Origin: Acidimicrobiia bacterium
GTDB taxonomy: Bacteria > Actinomycetota > Acidimicrobiia > Acidimicrobiales > Poriferisodalaceae
DNA length: 64,000 nt
Direction: 5' to 3'
NCBI GenBank assembly: GCA_022826045.1
Contig: JAJDVQ010000028.1
Coordinates: 38,751-102,750 of the forward strand
The notes beneath the pieces were generated by a model. It had not been told where the DNA came from, ran no database searches, and worked only from the letters and a program-made list of their open reading frames with translations. Shown piece by piece: positions 27,529 to 36,745 of this stretch (position 1 is its first letter; every line of letters starts with the position of its first letter). Made by a program: the position numbers and the translations under genes.

Positions 27529-27555
27529 TTCAGCGCTCTGTTGATTCGGCCCTGC

Positions 27556-28407
27556 TCAGCGACGGTCCGTCTCGGACCGCTGCAGCCGTCGCAGTTCCCG
27601 GTAGCCGATCAGCTTGATGCCGCTGCGCTGGATGTGCGTGCGCAGCTCGGCGTTGTCGCGAAGGTGCAGCAGATCTTCGACTCGTGACCCCCAGTCGGCT
27701 GTGAGCGATCGCAGTTCCGGCAGATCGGCCGCGGGCTGAAGCTGCAGCTCGGTCACGCCCGGCTCCAGCGAGTCAAGCAGCGCTTCGATGCGGCGGTAAC
27801 GGCCCATCGCGCCCGGTGCGATGCGCATCACCCGATCGGGTGTCACTACTCCTTCGGCGGCGACGAGGTCTTCGACGGGAAAGCCCAACTGCCGCCGGGC
27901 GTCGGTGGAGATCAGCCGGGCCGGCAGCCCGAAATCGACGGCCAGCTCCAGGTACACGTCGAAGAACTCCGGCCGCACGCTCAGCACATCGAGGTGGCTG
28001 TCGAGGTGGGTGACGTCGAAACCCCACAGGATCGCCCGCTCGATCTGTGCCCGGCATTCGCGGCGGACCTCGTCGAGGTCGGCGTGATCCCACACATCGC
28101 CCACCGTGCTGGGCATCCCGCCGTTGCCGTCCAGCAATGACGGGACCTGGGTGATCGGCCCCCACCGGTACAGCTCGAACTCGGCATTGAGGGTCAGCGC
28201 GATGCCGATGTCCTCGCCTCGAAACCGGGCGGCCGCCTCGCGCGACCACGGGCATGGCACGAGCAGCGTGCCCGTGGTTGCCAGGCCGTCGCGCAGCGAC
28301 GCGTATACGCCCTCGTTCATCGCATGGCAGCCGCCGAGCCCGGCCGCGCTGATGATCAGCAGTCTGTCGTCGGGGTCGTATCCGAGCCGCTGGGACAGCG
28401 GTGCCAC
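27556..28407 (-). CDS. ChbG/YdjC-family carbohydrate deacetylase-like, ligands altered
   Basis: A 283-aa protein with the YdjC/ChbG outline: LLIISAAGLGGCHAMNEGVY at the start, IALTLNAEF, then THLDSHLDVL. In active members the first motif carries the metal Asp (NADDFG) and the second a His (GVHLTL). Here these read SAAGLG and GIALTL, so two of the expected metal ligands appear lost while the third motif keeps its His. It may be catalytically dead or bind a different ligand. The ATG at 28407 lies a few bases before the end of the nuclease gene region. Confidence 0.7.
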   Translation of the reverse strand: MAPLSQRLGYDPDDRLLIISAAGLGGCHAMNEGVYASLRDGLATTGTLLVPCPWSREAAARFRGEDIGIALTLNAEFELYRWGPITQVPSLLDGNGGMPSTVGDVWDHADLDEVRRECRAQIERAILWGFDVTHLDSHLDVLSVRPEFFDVYLELAVDFGLPARLISTDARRQLGFPVEDLVAAEGVVTPDRVMRIAPGAMGRYRRIEALLDSLEPGVTELQLQPAADLPELRSLTADWGSRVEDLLHLRDNAELRTHIQRSGIKLIGYRELRRLQRSETDRR

Positions 28408-28416
28408 GCCGACAAG

Positions 28417-29061
28417 CTAACCCGTGCTCGAACCGGCGCCCGCGAGCGGCTGGTCGGGGCCGCCGCAGTCCGACCAGATGCCCCGGTTGGCAGCTCGGGC
28501 ATCGGACTGGGCGGCGTCGAGCACGGCCCGGTGCGTCGTGTTGGGCTCGAAGTGCATGGTGGCGGCGTAGCCGTCGAGCACCAGGTAGCGGTTGACGAAC
28601 AATCCGTCGTCGGCCCGGTACACGTAGGCCAACAGCCGGTCGTAGCGGTCATAGAGCTCATCGTCGCGCTGCAGCAATACCTTGGTGCCGGGCGGCAGCA
28701 GCTCTGCAGTCCTGCGAGTGGCGGCGTCGCCCCCGCATTCGGCCGGCAGGTAGCCGCCGGTCTTCTCAGGCGTGTCGATGCCGAGAAATCTCACGGTGGC
28801 ACGTCGACCGCCCAGGTCGACATCCATCGTGTCGCCGTCGATGACGTCGAGCACGACGGCGTTGGGTTCGAGTGCCAAGGTTTCGGTCACTCGCGCTTCG
28901 GGTGCAGCTGCGGGGGCATCCCCGGCCGCATCGCTGCGGGACGCACTCGTCGCCGACGACGGCGAATCCGAATGCGCAGATGTCCCGTCATCTGCCGGTA
29001 CGAAGTACTGCCAGCCTGCCCAGGCGGCTGCACAGGCAGCGGCGAATGCCCCGAGGCTCAA
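28417..29061 (-). CDS. Membrane-anchored or exported thermonuclease (SNase-like)
   Basis: About 214 aa from TTG 29061. A hydrophobic N-terminal segment (LSLGAFAAACAAAWAGWQYF) and an Ala/Ser/Asp spacer precede a staphylococcal-nuclease OB fold (VLDVIDGDTMDVDLGG, VRFLGIDTPEK, YDRYDRLLAYVY), with catalytic Asp, Arg and Glu positions plausible. Members cleave DNA or RNA with Ca2+ outside the cytoplasm. The frame continues through an Arg-rich stretch to a CTG at 29202 overlapping the thiolase stop, and no ATG or GTG exists between, so the start is uncertain. It follows thiolase on the same strand. Confidence 0.75.
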   Translation of the reverse strand: MSLGAFAAACAAAWAGWQYFVPADDGTSAHSDSPSSATSASRSDAAGDAPAAAPEARVTETLALEPNAVVLDVIDGDTMDVDLGGRRATVRFLGIDTPEKTGGYLPAECGGDAATRRTAELLPPGTKVLLQRDDELYDRYDRLLAYVYRADDGLFVNRYLVLDGYAATMHFEPNTTHRAVLDAAQSDARAANRGIWSDCGGPDQPLAGAGSSTG

Positions 29062-29198
29062 AGCGCCCCGAGAACGTCGGCGTCCGTCACGACGGCGCGA
29101 GCGGTCGTCCCACCCGTCGGCACCCCGCCCGGAAGCGGGGCGGCCATCGGACCCACGGCGAGCGGACTCGCCGGGCGGAGGATGCGACGGCGCGTTGA

Positions 29199-30395
29199 TC
29201 AGAGCCGCTCGATGATGGTGCCTGTGCCCAGCCCGCCGCCGCAGCACATAGTGACCAGCGCCGTGCCCTTGTCGGCGCGGTGCAGTTCGTGCACCGCCTT
29301 GGTCAGCAGGATCGCCCCGGTGCCGCCCAGCGGATGGCCCAGCGCGATCGCACCGCCGTTGGGGTTGACGTTGTCCATGTCGGCACCGACCTCGCGCTCC
29401 CACGCCAGCACCACCGACGCGAACGCCTCGTTGATCTCGACCAGGTCGATGTCGGACATCGTCATGCCGTTGCGCTCGAGCAGGTAGTTGGTGGCCTCGA
29501 TCGGCCCGGTCAGCATCAGCACCGGGTCGCTGCCCACCAAGCAGGTGTCGACGATGCGGGCCAGCGGGCGCAGTCCCAGCTCGGCGGCCCGGCCCGCGCG
29601 CATCAGCAGCACCGCGCCCGAGCCGTCGCTGATCTGCGAGGAGCTGCCTGCGGTGTGCACGCCGCCGTCCATCACCGGCGTGAGCCCGGCGAGCCCCTCG
29701 GCTGTTGTGGGCCTGATGCCGCCGTCGCGCACCACGTGGCGGAACTCGTCGGTGGGCTTGCCGTCGTCGTCGAGCACTGGCGCGTCGATCTCGACGATCT
29801 GCGTGGCGAAGCGGTCTTCGGCCCACGCCCGAGCGGCGTTGTTCTGGCTGCGCACGCCGTAGGCGTCGCACTCGTCACGGCTGATGCCCCACTGCTCGGC
29901 CATCAGCTCGGCGCCCTGGAACTGCGTCGTGTACTCGTAGTGCTCCTTGTAACGCGACGTCGCTGTGCGCTGGCCCTTCTTGTAGCTCGATCCCATCGGG
30001 TTGCGCGTCATCGACTCGACGCCGCAGCCGATAGCGGAGTCGACCACGCCGCTGCGCACGAGGCCGTACGCCAGCGTCGTGGCCTGCTGGCTCGACCCGC
30101 ACTGCGCGTCGACCGTCGTGGCAGCCACCGAGAGCGGGAATCCGGCGCCCAGCCACGCGGTACGGGCGATGTTCGCCGTCTGCTCGCCGGCCTGGCTGAC
30201 GCAGCCGCCCACGAGCTGACCGATGCCGGCCGGGTCGACCTGCGTTCGCTCCATCAGCGACGTGAGCACGTCGCTGAGCAGGTCAGAGGGATGGATGCTG
30301 CTCAGGTCGCCGCCTCGGCGGCCGACGGGGGAGCGGACGGCGTCGACGATGACGATGTCGTCGTCATGGGTCTGGGATGTGGAAGCGCTGCTCAT
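29199..30395 (-). CDS. Acetyl-CoA acetyltransferase/3-ketoacyl-CoA thiolase
   Basis: A 398-aa thiolase. It has the acyl-enzyme Cys motif DAQCGSSQQA, the C-terminal EINEAFA, GHPLGGTGA and the second active Cys in CCGGGLGTG. It condenses or cleaves acetyl- and acyl-CoA in beta-oxidation or related pathways. The ATG at 30395 is chosen because the upstream 70 codons are Arg-rich and atypical. It is separated from the divergent LLM oxidoreductase gene by about 400 bp that hold a possible 56-aa ORF. Confidence 0.9.
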   Translation of the reverse strand: MSSASTSQTHDDDIVIVDAVRSPVGRRGGDLSSIHPSDLLSDVLTSLMERTQVDPAGIGQLVGGCVSQAGEQTANIARTAWLGAGFPLSVAATTVDAQCGSSQQATTLAYGLVRSGVVDSAIGCGVESMTRNPMGSSYKKGQRTATSRYKEHYEYTTQFQGAELMAEQWGISRDECDAYGVRSQNNAARAWAEDRFATQIVEIDAPVLDDDGKPTDEFRHVVRDGGIRPTTAEGLAGLTPVMDGGVHTAGSSSQISDGSGAVLLMRAGRAAELGLRPLARIVDTCLVGSDPVLMLTGPIEATNYLLERNGMTMSDIDLVEINEAFASVVLAWEREVGADMDNVNPNGGAIALGHPLGGTGAILLTKAVHELHRADKGTALVTMCCGGGLGTGTIIERL

Positions 30396-30534
30396 GGCCG
30401 GCACTGTACCTGCGCCCTCGCGCAGCCCGCCCGCCGGATTGTCCGGTGCCGGTTCGCCGCGGCCGGCACGGTGTGACGGTGCTGTCCCGCAACGGCCGGC
30501 ACGGAGCGCCAACCGCGACTCGTTGCGGCCGGCA

Positions 30535-30705
30535 TCACGCCGCGTCGAGGTCGATATCGGGCGGACGCACCGTCGTGGCCAGGACTTCACGCGCCCGCGC
30601 CACACCTGCCAAGCCGACCTGGCGGGTGGCCCGGCTCAGCCGGTGCGGTTGCCGACTGGTCGACACCAACCGGAGCTGGGGTCCGAGTTCAAGCTGATCT
30701 GCCAT
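30535..30705 (-). CDS. Possible small protein (56 aa), unrecognised
   Basis: An ATG-initiated frame of 56 codons beginning MADQLELGPQ and ending PDIDLDAA, in the roughly 400-bp gap between thiolase and the LLM oxidoreductase. Codon choice is GC-rich at third positions and the peptide is balanced, with acidic ends and a basic centre (QPHRLSRATRQ), unlike the Arg-rich shadow frames nearby. No domain is recognised. The rest of the gap (30396-30534 and 30706-30812) shows no other feature. Confidence 0.4.
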   Translation of the reverse strand: MADQLELGPQLRLVSTSRQPHRLSRATRQVGLAGVARAREVLATTVRPPDIDLDAA

Positions 30706-30812
30706 GTCTCCAGTACACGCAGGGGGTGTTACATGAATGCGGGCCCCTGCAGCGAGCGGCTTGCGAGACGGTCACCCGATCCGGTCAGCCTCGTCTCACT
30801 AGCCTGCGCGCC

Positions 30813-31799
30813 GTGACCGACAACCGAACCGACTGGCGCTACGGCATCACCGTTCCCTTCGGCGATCCGCTGCATGCCCAAGCCGACCTCTACCGGGAGT
30901 TCGCCGACCTCGGCTACACCGAGTTCTGGAGCTCCGAGGCAGACGGCGCCGACGGCTTCACCCCGCTCGTGCTGGCCAGCCAGTGGGTGCCCGACGTGCG
31001 CCTCGGCATCGCCATCATCCCGGCGTTCACCCGCGGCCCAGCCCTGCTGGCCCAGCAGACAGCCGCCGTCTGCGAGGCCGCGCCCGGCCGGTTCGCCATG
31101 GGCATCGGCGCATCCTCCAACGTCATCGTCGAGCGCTGGAACGGCATCCCCTTCGACGAGCCGTTCAAGCGCACCCGCGACACAGCTCGCTTCCTGCGCG
31201 AGGCCCTCACCGGCGAGCGGATCAGCGAGGCCTACGACACATTCGAGGTGCAGGGCTTCCGCCTTGGCCGGCCGCCCGAGATCCAGCCGCCGATCCTGCT
31301 GGCTGCGCTGCGGCCCGGGATGCTGCGGCTGGCGGGCAGCGAGGGCGACGGCGCCATCATCAACTGGCTCTCGGCCGACGACGTTGCCACCGTCCGGCCC
31401 TATGTCGACGAGGGCGGCGACGGCAAGGAAGTGGTGGCTCGCATCTTCGTGTGCCCTAATCCCGACGCCGAAGCCGTTCGAGTCGGCTTCAAGCGGGCCA
31501 TGGCCGCCTACCTCAACGTGCCGGTGTACGCCGAATTCCATCGCTGGCTCGGGCGCGGCGAGCTGCTCGCGGCCATGTGGGAGCGCTGGTCTGAAGGCGA
31601 CCGCCGCGGCGCGCTCGAGGTCATCGACGACGGTCTCGTGGACGAGCTGCTGGTGCACGGCCCGCCGGAGGCCTGCAGGGAGCACATCGACCGCTACCAC
31701 GCCAACGGCGTCGACGTGTCGGCCATCTCGATCATGCCTTTCGGCGGCATCGACCCGGTACAGGCCGCCCGCGACCTCTCGCCTGCGGCTCGCAGCTAA
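30813..31799 (+). CDS. LLM-class (probable F420-dependent) oxidoreductase
   Basis: A 328-aa luciferase-like monooxygenase family protein. Matching segments are LYREFADLGYTEFWSSEADG, LGIAIIPAFTRGPALLAQQT, RFAMGIGASSNVIVERWNG and ILLAALRPGMLRLAG, which follow the TIM-barrel layout of F420-dependent enzymes in actinobacteria. The cofactor (F420 or FMN) is inferred from family and host. GTG 30813 fits the start; a longer frame to 30726 is unlikely. The enoyl-CoA hydratase gene follows about 100 nt later. Confidence 0.82.
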   Translation: MTDNRTDWRYGITVPFGDPLHAQADLYREFADLGYTEFWSSEADGADGFTPLVLASQWVPDVRLGIAIIPAFTRGPALLAQQTAAVCEAAPGRFAMGIGASSNVIVERWNGIPFDEPFKRTRDTARFLREALTGERISEAYDTFEVQGFRLGRPPEIQPPILLAALRPGMLRLAGSEGDGAIINWLSADDVATVRPYVDEGGDGKEVVARIFVCPNPDAEAVRVGFKRAMAAYLNVPVYAEFHRWLGRGELLAAMWERWSEGDRRGALEVIDDGLVDELLVHGPPEACREHIDRYHANGVDVSAISIMPFGGIDPVQAARDLSPAARS

Positions 31800-31899
31800 C
31801 CGGCTCATTCGCTGCGCTTCCCAGGCGCGTAACCTCCCGGTGAGTCCGCATCGGGCTCGCCTGCGCGCGCATTGTTCGCGCATCATGCAAGGAGCAGAC

Positions 31900-32688
31900 A
31901 TGGACCTCGAGACGATCAACTACGAAGTGCGCGATGGCGTGGCGCATGTGCGGCTCAACCGACCGGAGGGTGCCAACGCCGTCAACCCCCAGTTCTCACG
32001 CGAGCTGCGGGCCGTCATGCTCGAGATCGAGTTCGATGAGGCAGTCAAGGCCGCGTCGGTCACTGCCGAAGGCCGCGTGTTCTGCGCCGGCGGCGACCTG
32101 AAGGAATTCCACGCAGCGGGCGACGGACTGCCCCAGCTCGCATCGGACATGGTCATCGACCTGCACGCGGCGATCAACAAGATGAACCGCACGCCCAAGC
32201 CGTTCGTTGCCGGCGTGGGGGGCAGTGTCGGCGGGGCCGGCATGTCGCTGGCCGCCTCGTTCGACTTGGTGATCGCGGGCGAGTCGGCGAAGTTCACCAT
32301 GGCCTATACCCGGGCCGGCGTGACGCCCGACGGCACGTCGTCGTACTTCCTGGCGCGCCACATCGGGCTGCGCCGGATGCTTGACCTGACGCTCACCAAC
32401 CGCGTGCTGTCTGCGCCCGAAGCCGAGCAGTGGGGCCTGGTCAACCGTGTCGTGCCCGACGACGAGGTCGACGCTGCCACCGCCGAGTTGGCGCAGTCGC
32501 TGGCCGACGGCCCGGCGTGGGCGCTGGGCCACGCCAAGCGGGTGATCTACAACGGCATCGACTCCCCGCTCGAGCAGGCGGGCGAGTTCGAAGGCAAGAC
32601 GATCACCGATGCCATGCTGACCCATGACGGCCGTGAGGGCATCGCCGCGTTCGTGGAACGGCGCGCGCCGAACTTCACCGGCAGCTAG
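31900..32688 (+). CDS. Enoyl-CoA hydratase/isomerase
   Basis: A 262-aa crotonase-fold protein. It has VRLNRPEGANAVN, the oxyanion-hole segment FCAGGDLKEF, and VGGSVGGAGMSLAASFDLVI with the second oxyanion Gly. YTRAGVTPDGTSSYFLAR lacks the usual two-Glu arrangement of classical hydratases, so an isomerase-type activity is possible. The start is ATG 31900, with AAGGAG five bases upstream. The RidA gene follows 11 nt later, so they are likely co-transcribed. Confidence 0.85.
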   Translation: MDLETINYEVRDGVAHVRLNRPEGANAVNPQFSRELRAVMLEIEFDEAVKAASVTAEGRVFCAGGDLKEFHAAGDGLPQLASDMVIDLHAAINKMNRTPKPFVAGVGGSVGGAGMSLAASFDLVIAGESAKFTMAYTRAGVTPDGTSSYFLARHIGLRRMLDLTLTNRVLSAPEAEQWGLVNRVVPDDEVDAATAELAQSLADGPAWALGHAKRVIYNGIDSPLEQAGEFEGKTITDAMLTHDGREGIAAFVERRAPNFTGS

Positions 32689-32699
32689 GAGCACGAGCC

Positions 32700-33824
32700 A
32701 TGCCCCCCCAAGAGATCACCGCCGAGCCGTTCCCCTGGCTGGACACCAGCCGGTATTCGTTCTCCCAGGGCATCGACGCTTCGGGCGCGGCATGGCTGGC
32801 GGGGCAGACCGCTGGCGCGTACGACGCCGAGTCGAGCCGGGTCACGGTGCGCGGCGACGGCGCCGAGCAGGCCAGCGTGTGCTGGGCCAAGGTGGAGGCG
32901 GTGCTCGACGCGGCCGGGCGAGATGTCAGCGGCTGTTCTGAAGTGACCGAGTACATCACGGTGGCCGGGGCGCCTGAACGCGATGCGATCGCGGCGCAGC
33001 GGCCGCACAGCTTGGGCTCGGCGGTGGGCGGCGTGCGCCCCTCGACATTCATCGTCGAATCGCTCGTGCGGCCCGAGGCGCTGGTGGAAGTGGAGGTGGC
33101 AGCCGGGCAGGTCGACGGCTTGGTGCACGTGCCCCAGGTGCTGCCCGTCGACGACGACGGCAATGCGGTGCTGGAAGGCGATTTCGTCGGCCAGTGCGAG
33201 TGGGCGCTCGAAGAGGCCGGCCGCCGGCTCGAGCCCCACGGCATGGACCTGAGCAACGTCGTACGAATCGTGCAGCAGACCACCGCGGCCACGCGCTGCC
33301 AGTACAACGAGACCGCCGAGGCACGTCGGCGCCTGCTCGCACCGCAGTTTCCGTCGTCGACGGGGTTGCTGATGCCTGAGCTTCCCCATCCCGGGGCGCT
33401 CGTAGCGCTCGACGTGTGGGCGTCGGCACATCTCAAGACGGTGGTGCCCTACCTGGCTGACGCCTACTCGTCGCTCACCTTCAGCCCTGCCGTGGAAGCC
33501 GGCGGGCTGCTGTTCATCTCCGGTACCACGGCGTTCAATCTCGGCACTGGCGAGACCGTCGCCGAGGGCGACATCGGCGGGCAGGCCGAGTTCGTCTACG
33601 GCGAGATCGCCGCCATCTGCGAGATGGCGGGCACCTCCATCGACAACCTCGTCAAGACGGTCGAATACGTGACCCCCGACGGCATCGACGGCTACCGGTC
33701 CGTGGGCGACGTGCGGCAGCGAGTGCTCGGGCGGCCGTTCCCCGCGTCGACCGGCGTGGTGGTGGCGGGGCTGCTGAGCCGCCGGTGGCTGATCGAGGTG
33801 GAAGCCGTGGCCTTGATGCCCTGA
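32700..33824 (+). CDS. Protein with three RidA/YjgF-like domains
   Basis: A 374-aa protein made of three consecutive RidA-like units of about 120 aa each. Unit 1 runs to about residue 115 (FSQGIDASGAAWLAGQTAGA, VESLVRPEALVEVEV). Unit 2 runs to about 245 (VHVPQVLPVDDDGN, CEWALEEAGRRL, MPELPHPGALVALDV). Unit 3 reaches the end (FSPAVEAGGLLFISGTTAFN, IAAICEMAGTSIDNLVKTVE, VVAGLLSRRWLIEVEAV). Ordinary RidA is a 125-aa trimer that hydrolyses reactive enamines; a single chain holding three units could form a pseudo-trimer with non-identical sites. It sits between acyl-CoA genes. Confidence 0.8.
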   Translation: MPPQEITAEPFPWLDTSRYSFSQGIDASGAAWLAGQTAGAYDAESSRVTVRGDGAEQASVCWAKVEAVLDAAGRDVSGCSEVTEYITVAGAPERDAIAAQRPHSLGSAVGGVRPSTFIVESLVRPEALVEVEVAAGQVDGLVHVPQVLPVDDDGNAVLEGDFVGQCEWALEEAGRRLEPHGMDLSNVVRIVQQTTAATRCQYNETAEARRRLLAPQFPSSTGLLMPELPHPGALVALDVWASAHLKTVVPYLADAYSSLTFSPAVEAGGLLFISGTTAFNLGTGETVAEGDIGGQAEFVYGEIAAICEMAGTSIDNLVKTVEYVTPDGIDGYRSVGDVRQRVLGRPFPASTGVVVAGLLSRRWLIEVEAVALMP

Positions 33825-33844
33825 AGCCGGGCCCGAACGTTCCC

Positions 33845-34891
33845 ATGACGCAGTTGCTGACCCCCGACGTGCGCGCTGCGCTCGGCTCGACGCACACCTA
33901 TGTGGCGCCCGAGCCGCTCAGCCGAGCGTCCATTCGCTATTTCGCGTTGGCCATCGGTGCCGATCCCGGGCGGTGGGCCGACGAGGCACCGCCGACGCTC
34001 ATCTGCGAGACGGCACAGCTGACCGGGCGCGCAGTTCCCGACCGGAACTCCTATCTCGGGCACACCTGGGAGCTGCCGCTGCCCGTGCCGTGCACCATGT
34101 TCCGGGGAGGCAACGACTACGGGTTCGAACGGCCTGCCCGCTTCGACGACGTCATCACCACAGCGTGGACCTTGACCGATGCGACAGGGCGTCGCGACCG
34201 CGCCGGCGGCGCGCTGCTGCTGGTGACCGCAGAGGCCCGCTATACGGCAGGCGACGAACTGCTCGCCACGAACATCGAGACCATGATCTTCCGGCCGGTC
34301 GCCCCTGCGACAGACGATCCCCCAAACGAGGCTGCGGGCCCCGAGCCGTCAGCGGCCGGCGAGAGCTCGCGAGACCCGGCCGGGCAGGCCGACGCGGCGG
34401 CGGGGGAGCGATCCCAGAACCCCGCGCTCGACGGCACGACATCAGGCGCCGAACCCACGGCGGACGATGCCGACGGCGCCACGCCGCTGCCACGCCGCCG
34501 CTTGACCCCCGGCCGGTCCATCCGGCCGCTGCGCCGACGTATCGGGCTAGCGGACATGGTCGCCTATGGCGCCGCGACCTGGGACTGGCATCGCCTGCAC
34601 TACGACGAGGCGCACGCCCGCCGGCTGGGCGCTCCGGCGCCCCTTGTCGACGGCCAGATGCTGGGCGCGCTGCTGGTTGAGTGCGTGCTGCGGTCCGCCG
34701 GTCCTGAGGCGCGACTCGTCCGGCTCTCGTACCGCAACCGTGCGCCGGTGCAGGCCGGCGAGACGGTCGTCTGCTCCGGCACTATCGCGACCGCCGACGA
34801 TGCAGGCTTCAGCGTCGACCTGTCGGTCTCGGTCGGCGAGCAGCTTGTGGTGGCTCCAGCGTTCGCCCAGCTCGCCTGGACAGCCGGCTGA
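33845..34891 (+). CDS. Double hot-dog (FAS1-like/MaoC) dehydratase with disordered linker
   Basis: A 348-aa protein. The N-terminal hot-dog (about 1-155: SRASIRYFALAIGADPGRW, YGFERPARFDDVITTAWTL) and the C-terminal MaoC-like hot-dog (about 235-348: RIGLADMVAYGAATWDWHRL, HYDEAHARRLGAPAPLVDG) match two-domain acyl-CoA dehydratases such as mesaconyl-C4-CoA hydratase. They are joined by about 75 residues rich in Ala, Asp, Pro and Ser, unusually long for the family and probably disordered. It probably hydrates a short-chain unsaturated CoA ester. ATG 33845 lies 20 nt after the RidA stop. Confidence 0.78.
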   Translation: MTQLLTPDVRAALGSTHTYVAPEPLSRASIRYFALAIGADPGRWADEAPPTLICETAQLTGRAVPDRNSYLGHTWELPLPVPCTMFRGGNDYGFERPARFDDVITTAWTLTDATGRRDRAGGALLLVTAEARYTAGDELLATNIETMIFRPVAPATDDPPNEAAGPEPSAAGESSRDPAGQADAAAGERSQNPALDGTTSGAEPTADDADGATPLPRRRLTPGRSIRPLRRRIGLADMVAYGAATWDWHRLHYDEAHARRLGAPAPLVDGQMLGALLVECVLRSAGPEARLVRLSYRNRAPVQAGETVVCSGTIATADDAGFSVDLSVSVGEQLVVAPAFAQLAWTAG

Positions 34892-34979
34892 CACGGCCCT
34901 CACACCGCCGACCGCCTTTCGCTCAATCCCAGACGTAGCCGCCATAACCTTGCTCTGAGCCATCTCGGAGGACGCTCGG

Positions 34980-36722
34980 GTGCCACTCAGCGACGACGAA
35001 CTGCGGACGCGCCTGCAACTCGGAGAGGATTCGCGCTGGGAGTTCAAGCAGTTCGATTTTCGCGATTCCCGGCCGATTTCGCCTTCCCGCGACGACCTCG
35101 CAGATGAGATCGCTGCATTCGCAAACGCACAAGGCGGAACGCTGCTGTGCGGCGTCACCGACAGCGGTGACATTCAGCCCTTGAGCCGGGCGCAGCTTGA
35201 CCAGGTCGAGATGCTGGTTGTCGAGGTCTGCCGCGATTCCATCGAACCGCCGCTCGTGCCCGATGTTCACCGTCGCCAGCTCGATTCACGCGCCTTGCTC
35301 GTCGTAGAGATTCCGCCTGGAACAAGCGCTCATGAAGTCAAGGGTCGGAGCTCCGTGCGCATCGGGAGTTCGAAACGGACCATGACCAGCGACGAGCGGT
35401 TGCGCTTGGCGGAGCGTCGCGCCCAAGCGCGCTACCGATGGTTCGACGAGCAACCGGTTTCGAATACCGGCATTGCAAGCCTCGACTCAGCGTTGTGGCG
35501 ACCACTGCTCAGCACGAGAGGGGCCATGCAACCTGAGCAGTCCTTGATGCAGATGGGGATTCTGACGGAGGACTCCGACGGGACACTTCGGGCGACGGTG
35601 GCCGGGGTTCTCTTGTGCAGTCAAACGCCGCACGAATGGCTGCCGCAGGCGCGCATCACAGCGACCCGTTACGCGGGGCAGTCACAATCATCGGGCCAAT
35701 CCGATGCCCGCGAGATCACGGGCCCGCTGAGTGCGCAGATCGCCGAGGCGATGGCATTCGTCCGGCGACACAATCGGGTTGCGGCTCGCAAGGCGCCTGA
35801 GCGCATCGACGTTCCCGAGTACAGCACCAGAGCTGTCTTCGAGGCATTGGTGAATGCAGTTGTGCATCGTGACTACTCGATTGCTTCCAGTGCGATCCGC
35901 CTGTCGATCTTCGACGACCGTATTGAGATCGTGTCGCCCGGCGCGCTTCCCAACGGATTGACCGTCGAGAGCATGGCGTCGCGGCAGGTGACGCGAAATG
36001 AGACCATCGCCTCCATAGTTCAGCGAATCGAGGTGGAGTCGATCGCTGGAGCCGGTGAACGGCGATTTCTTGTCGAACGCAGGGGAGATGGCGTCCCGAT
36101 CATCTTGAGCGAAACCCGTGCTACGAGCGGCAAGGAGGCCGAGTACCGGCTCATCGACGACACCGATCTCGTGCTGACGCTCCCGGCTGCTTCGCTGGAC
36201 AGAACGGAAGCGGTTGCTGTCGTGACGGTGTACGCGGATGCCCAGCCCCTCGCAGACGCCGACGTCTTGGCGCTGTTCCCGAACAAGACCTGGAAGCGCG
36301 CGACCACAAACGACGACGGTGAGGTCGAGCTGGACCTCTATGCAACGCATCTGCCGATGACTGTCTACGCAGCGGCACCTGGTCGAGCTGCGGGCCGCAT
36401 CGAGGGCTGGGTGCCAGCCGATGGAGCGCTCGCCATCGATCTCGAGGCAGCGGCTGGCGGTGGATCGGTGATCTTCTCGGAAGCGACGGGTCACATTCCG
36501 AGGCTCAAAGGACGCCTCAATCCGATTCTCGGCACTCACGGCCGTACCTACATCTATGCGAACAACATTGCCGTCAATCAAGGTCAACAGCAGCCTGTGA
36601 ACTTTGCACTCGGGCAGCCGCTCGACATGGTCGATGCCGATGGGAATCGGTTCGAGGTCGTGGTGGCGGACATCGTGGGCCGCTCGGCATTGCTGCAATA
36701 CCGTCAGCTGCCGTTGACCTGA
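34980..36722 (+). CDS. AlbA_2 (Schlafen-like) ATP-binding protein
   Basis: A 580-aa protein. It has an N-terminal AlbA_2 domain (EDSRWEFKQFDF, EIAAFANAQGGTLLCGVTDS), a central GHKL-like segment (YSTRAVFEALVNAVVHRDYS, DDRIEIVSPGALPNG), and an unrecognised C-terminal half of about 200 residues with beta-rich, carrier-like segments. Such genes are often regulators or defence-related. The start is GTG 34980 with GGAGG at 34967-34971. Its bases and codons are clearly less GC-rich than those of its acyl-CoA neighbours, suggesting later acquisition. It stands between two metabolic operons without an obvious partner. Confidence 0.75.
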   Translation: MPLSDDELRTRLQLGEDSRWEFKQFDFRDSRPISPSRDDLADEIAAFANAQGGTLLCGVTDSGDIQPLSRAQLDQVEMLVVEVCRDSIEPPLVPDVHRRQLDSRALLVVEIPPGTSAHEVKGRSSVRIGSSKRTMTSDERLRLAERRAQARYRWFDEQPVSNTGIASLDSALWRPLLSTRGAMQPEQSLMQMGILTEDSDGTLRATVAGVLLCSQTPHEWLPQARITATRYAGQSQSSGQSDAREITGPLSAQIAEAMAFVRRHNRVAARKAPERIDVPEYSTRAVFEALVNAVVHRDYSIASSAIRLSIFDDRIEIVSPGALPNGLTVESMASRQVTRNETIASIVQRIEVESIAGAGERRFLVERRGDGVPIILSETRATSGKEAEYRLIDDTDLVLTLPAASLDRTEAVAVVTVYADAQPLADADVLALFPNKTWKRATTNDDGEVELDLYATHLPMTVYAAAPGRAAGRIEGWVPADGALAIDLEAAAGGGSVIFSEATGHIPRLKGRLNPILGTHGRTYIYANNIAVNQGQQQPVNFALGQPLDMVDADGNRFEVVVADIVGRSALLQYRQLPLT

Positions 36723-36745
36723 GCGACAGCACAAGGGAGCACAGC

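Noticed and set aside
28417..29871. 484-aa frame containing the nuclease
   Set aside because: The N-terminal 220 residues are an Arg-rich shadow of the thiolase gene.
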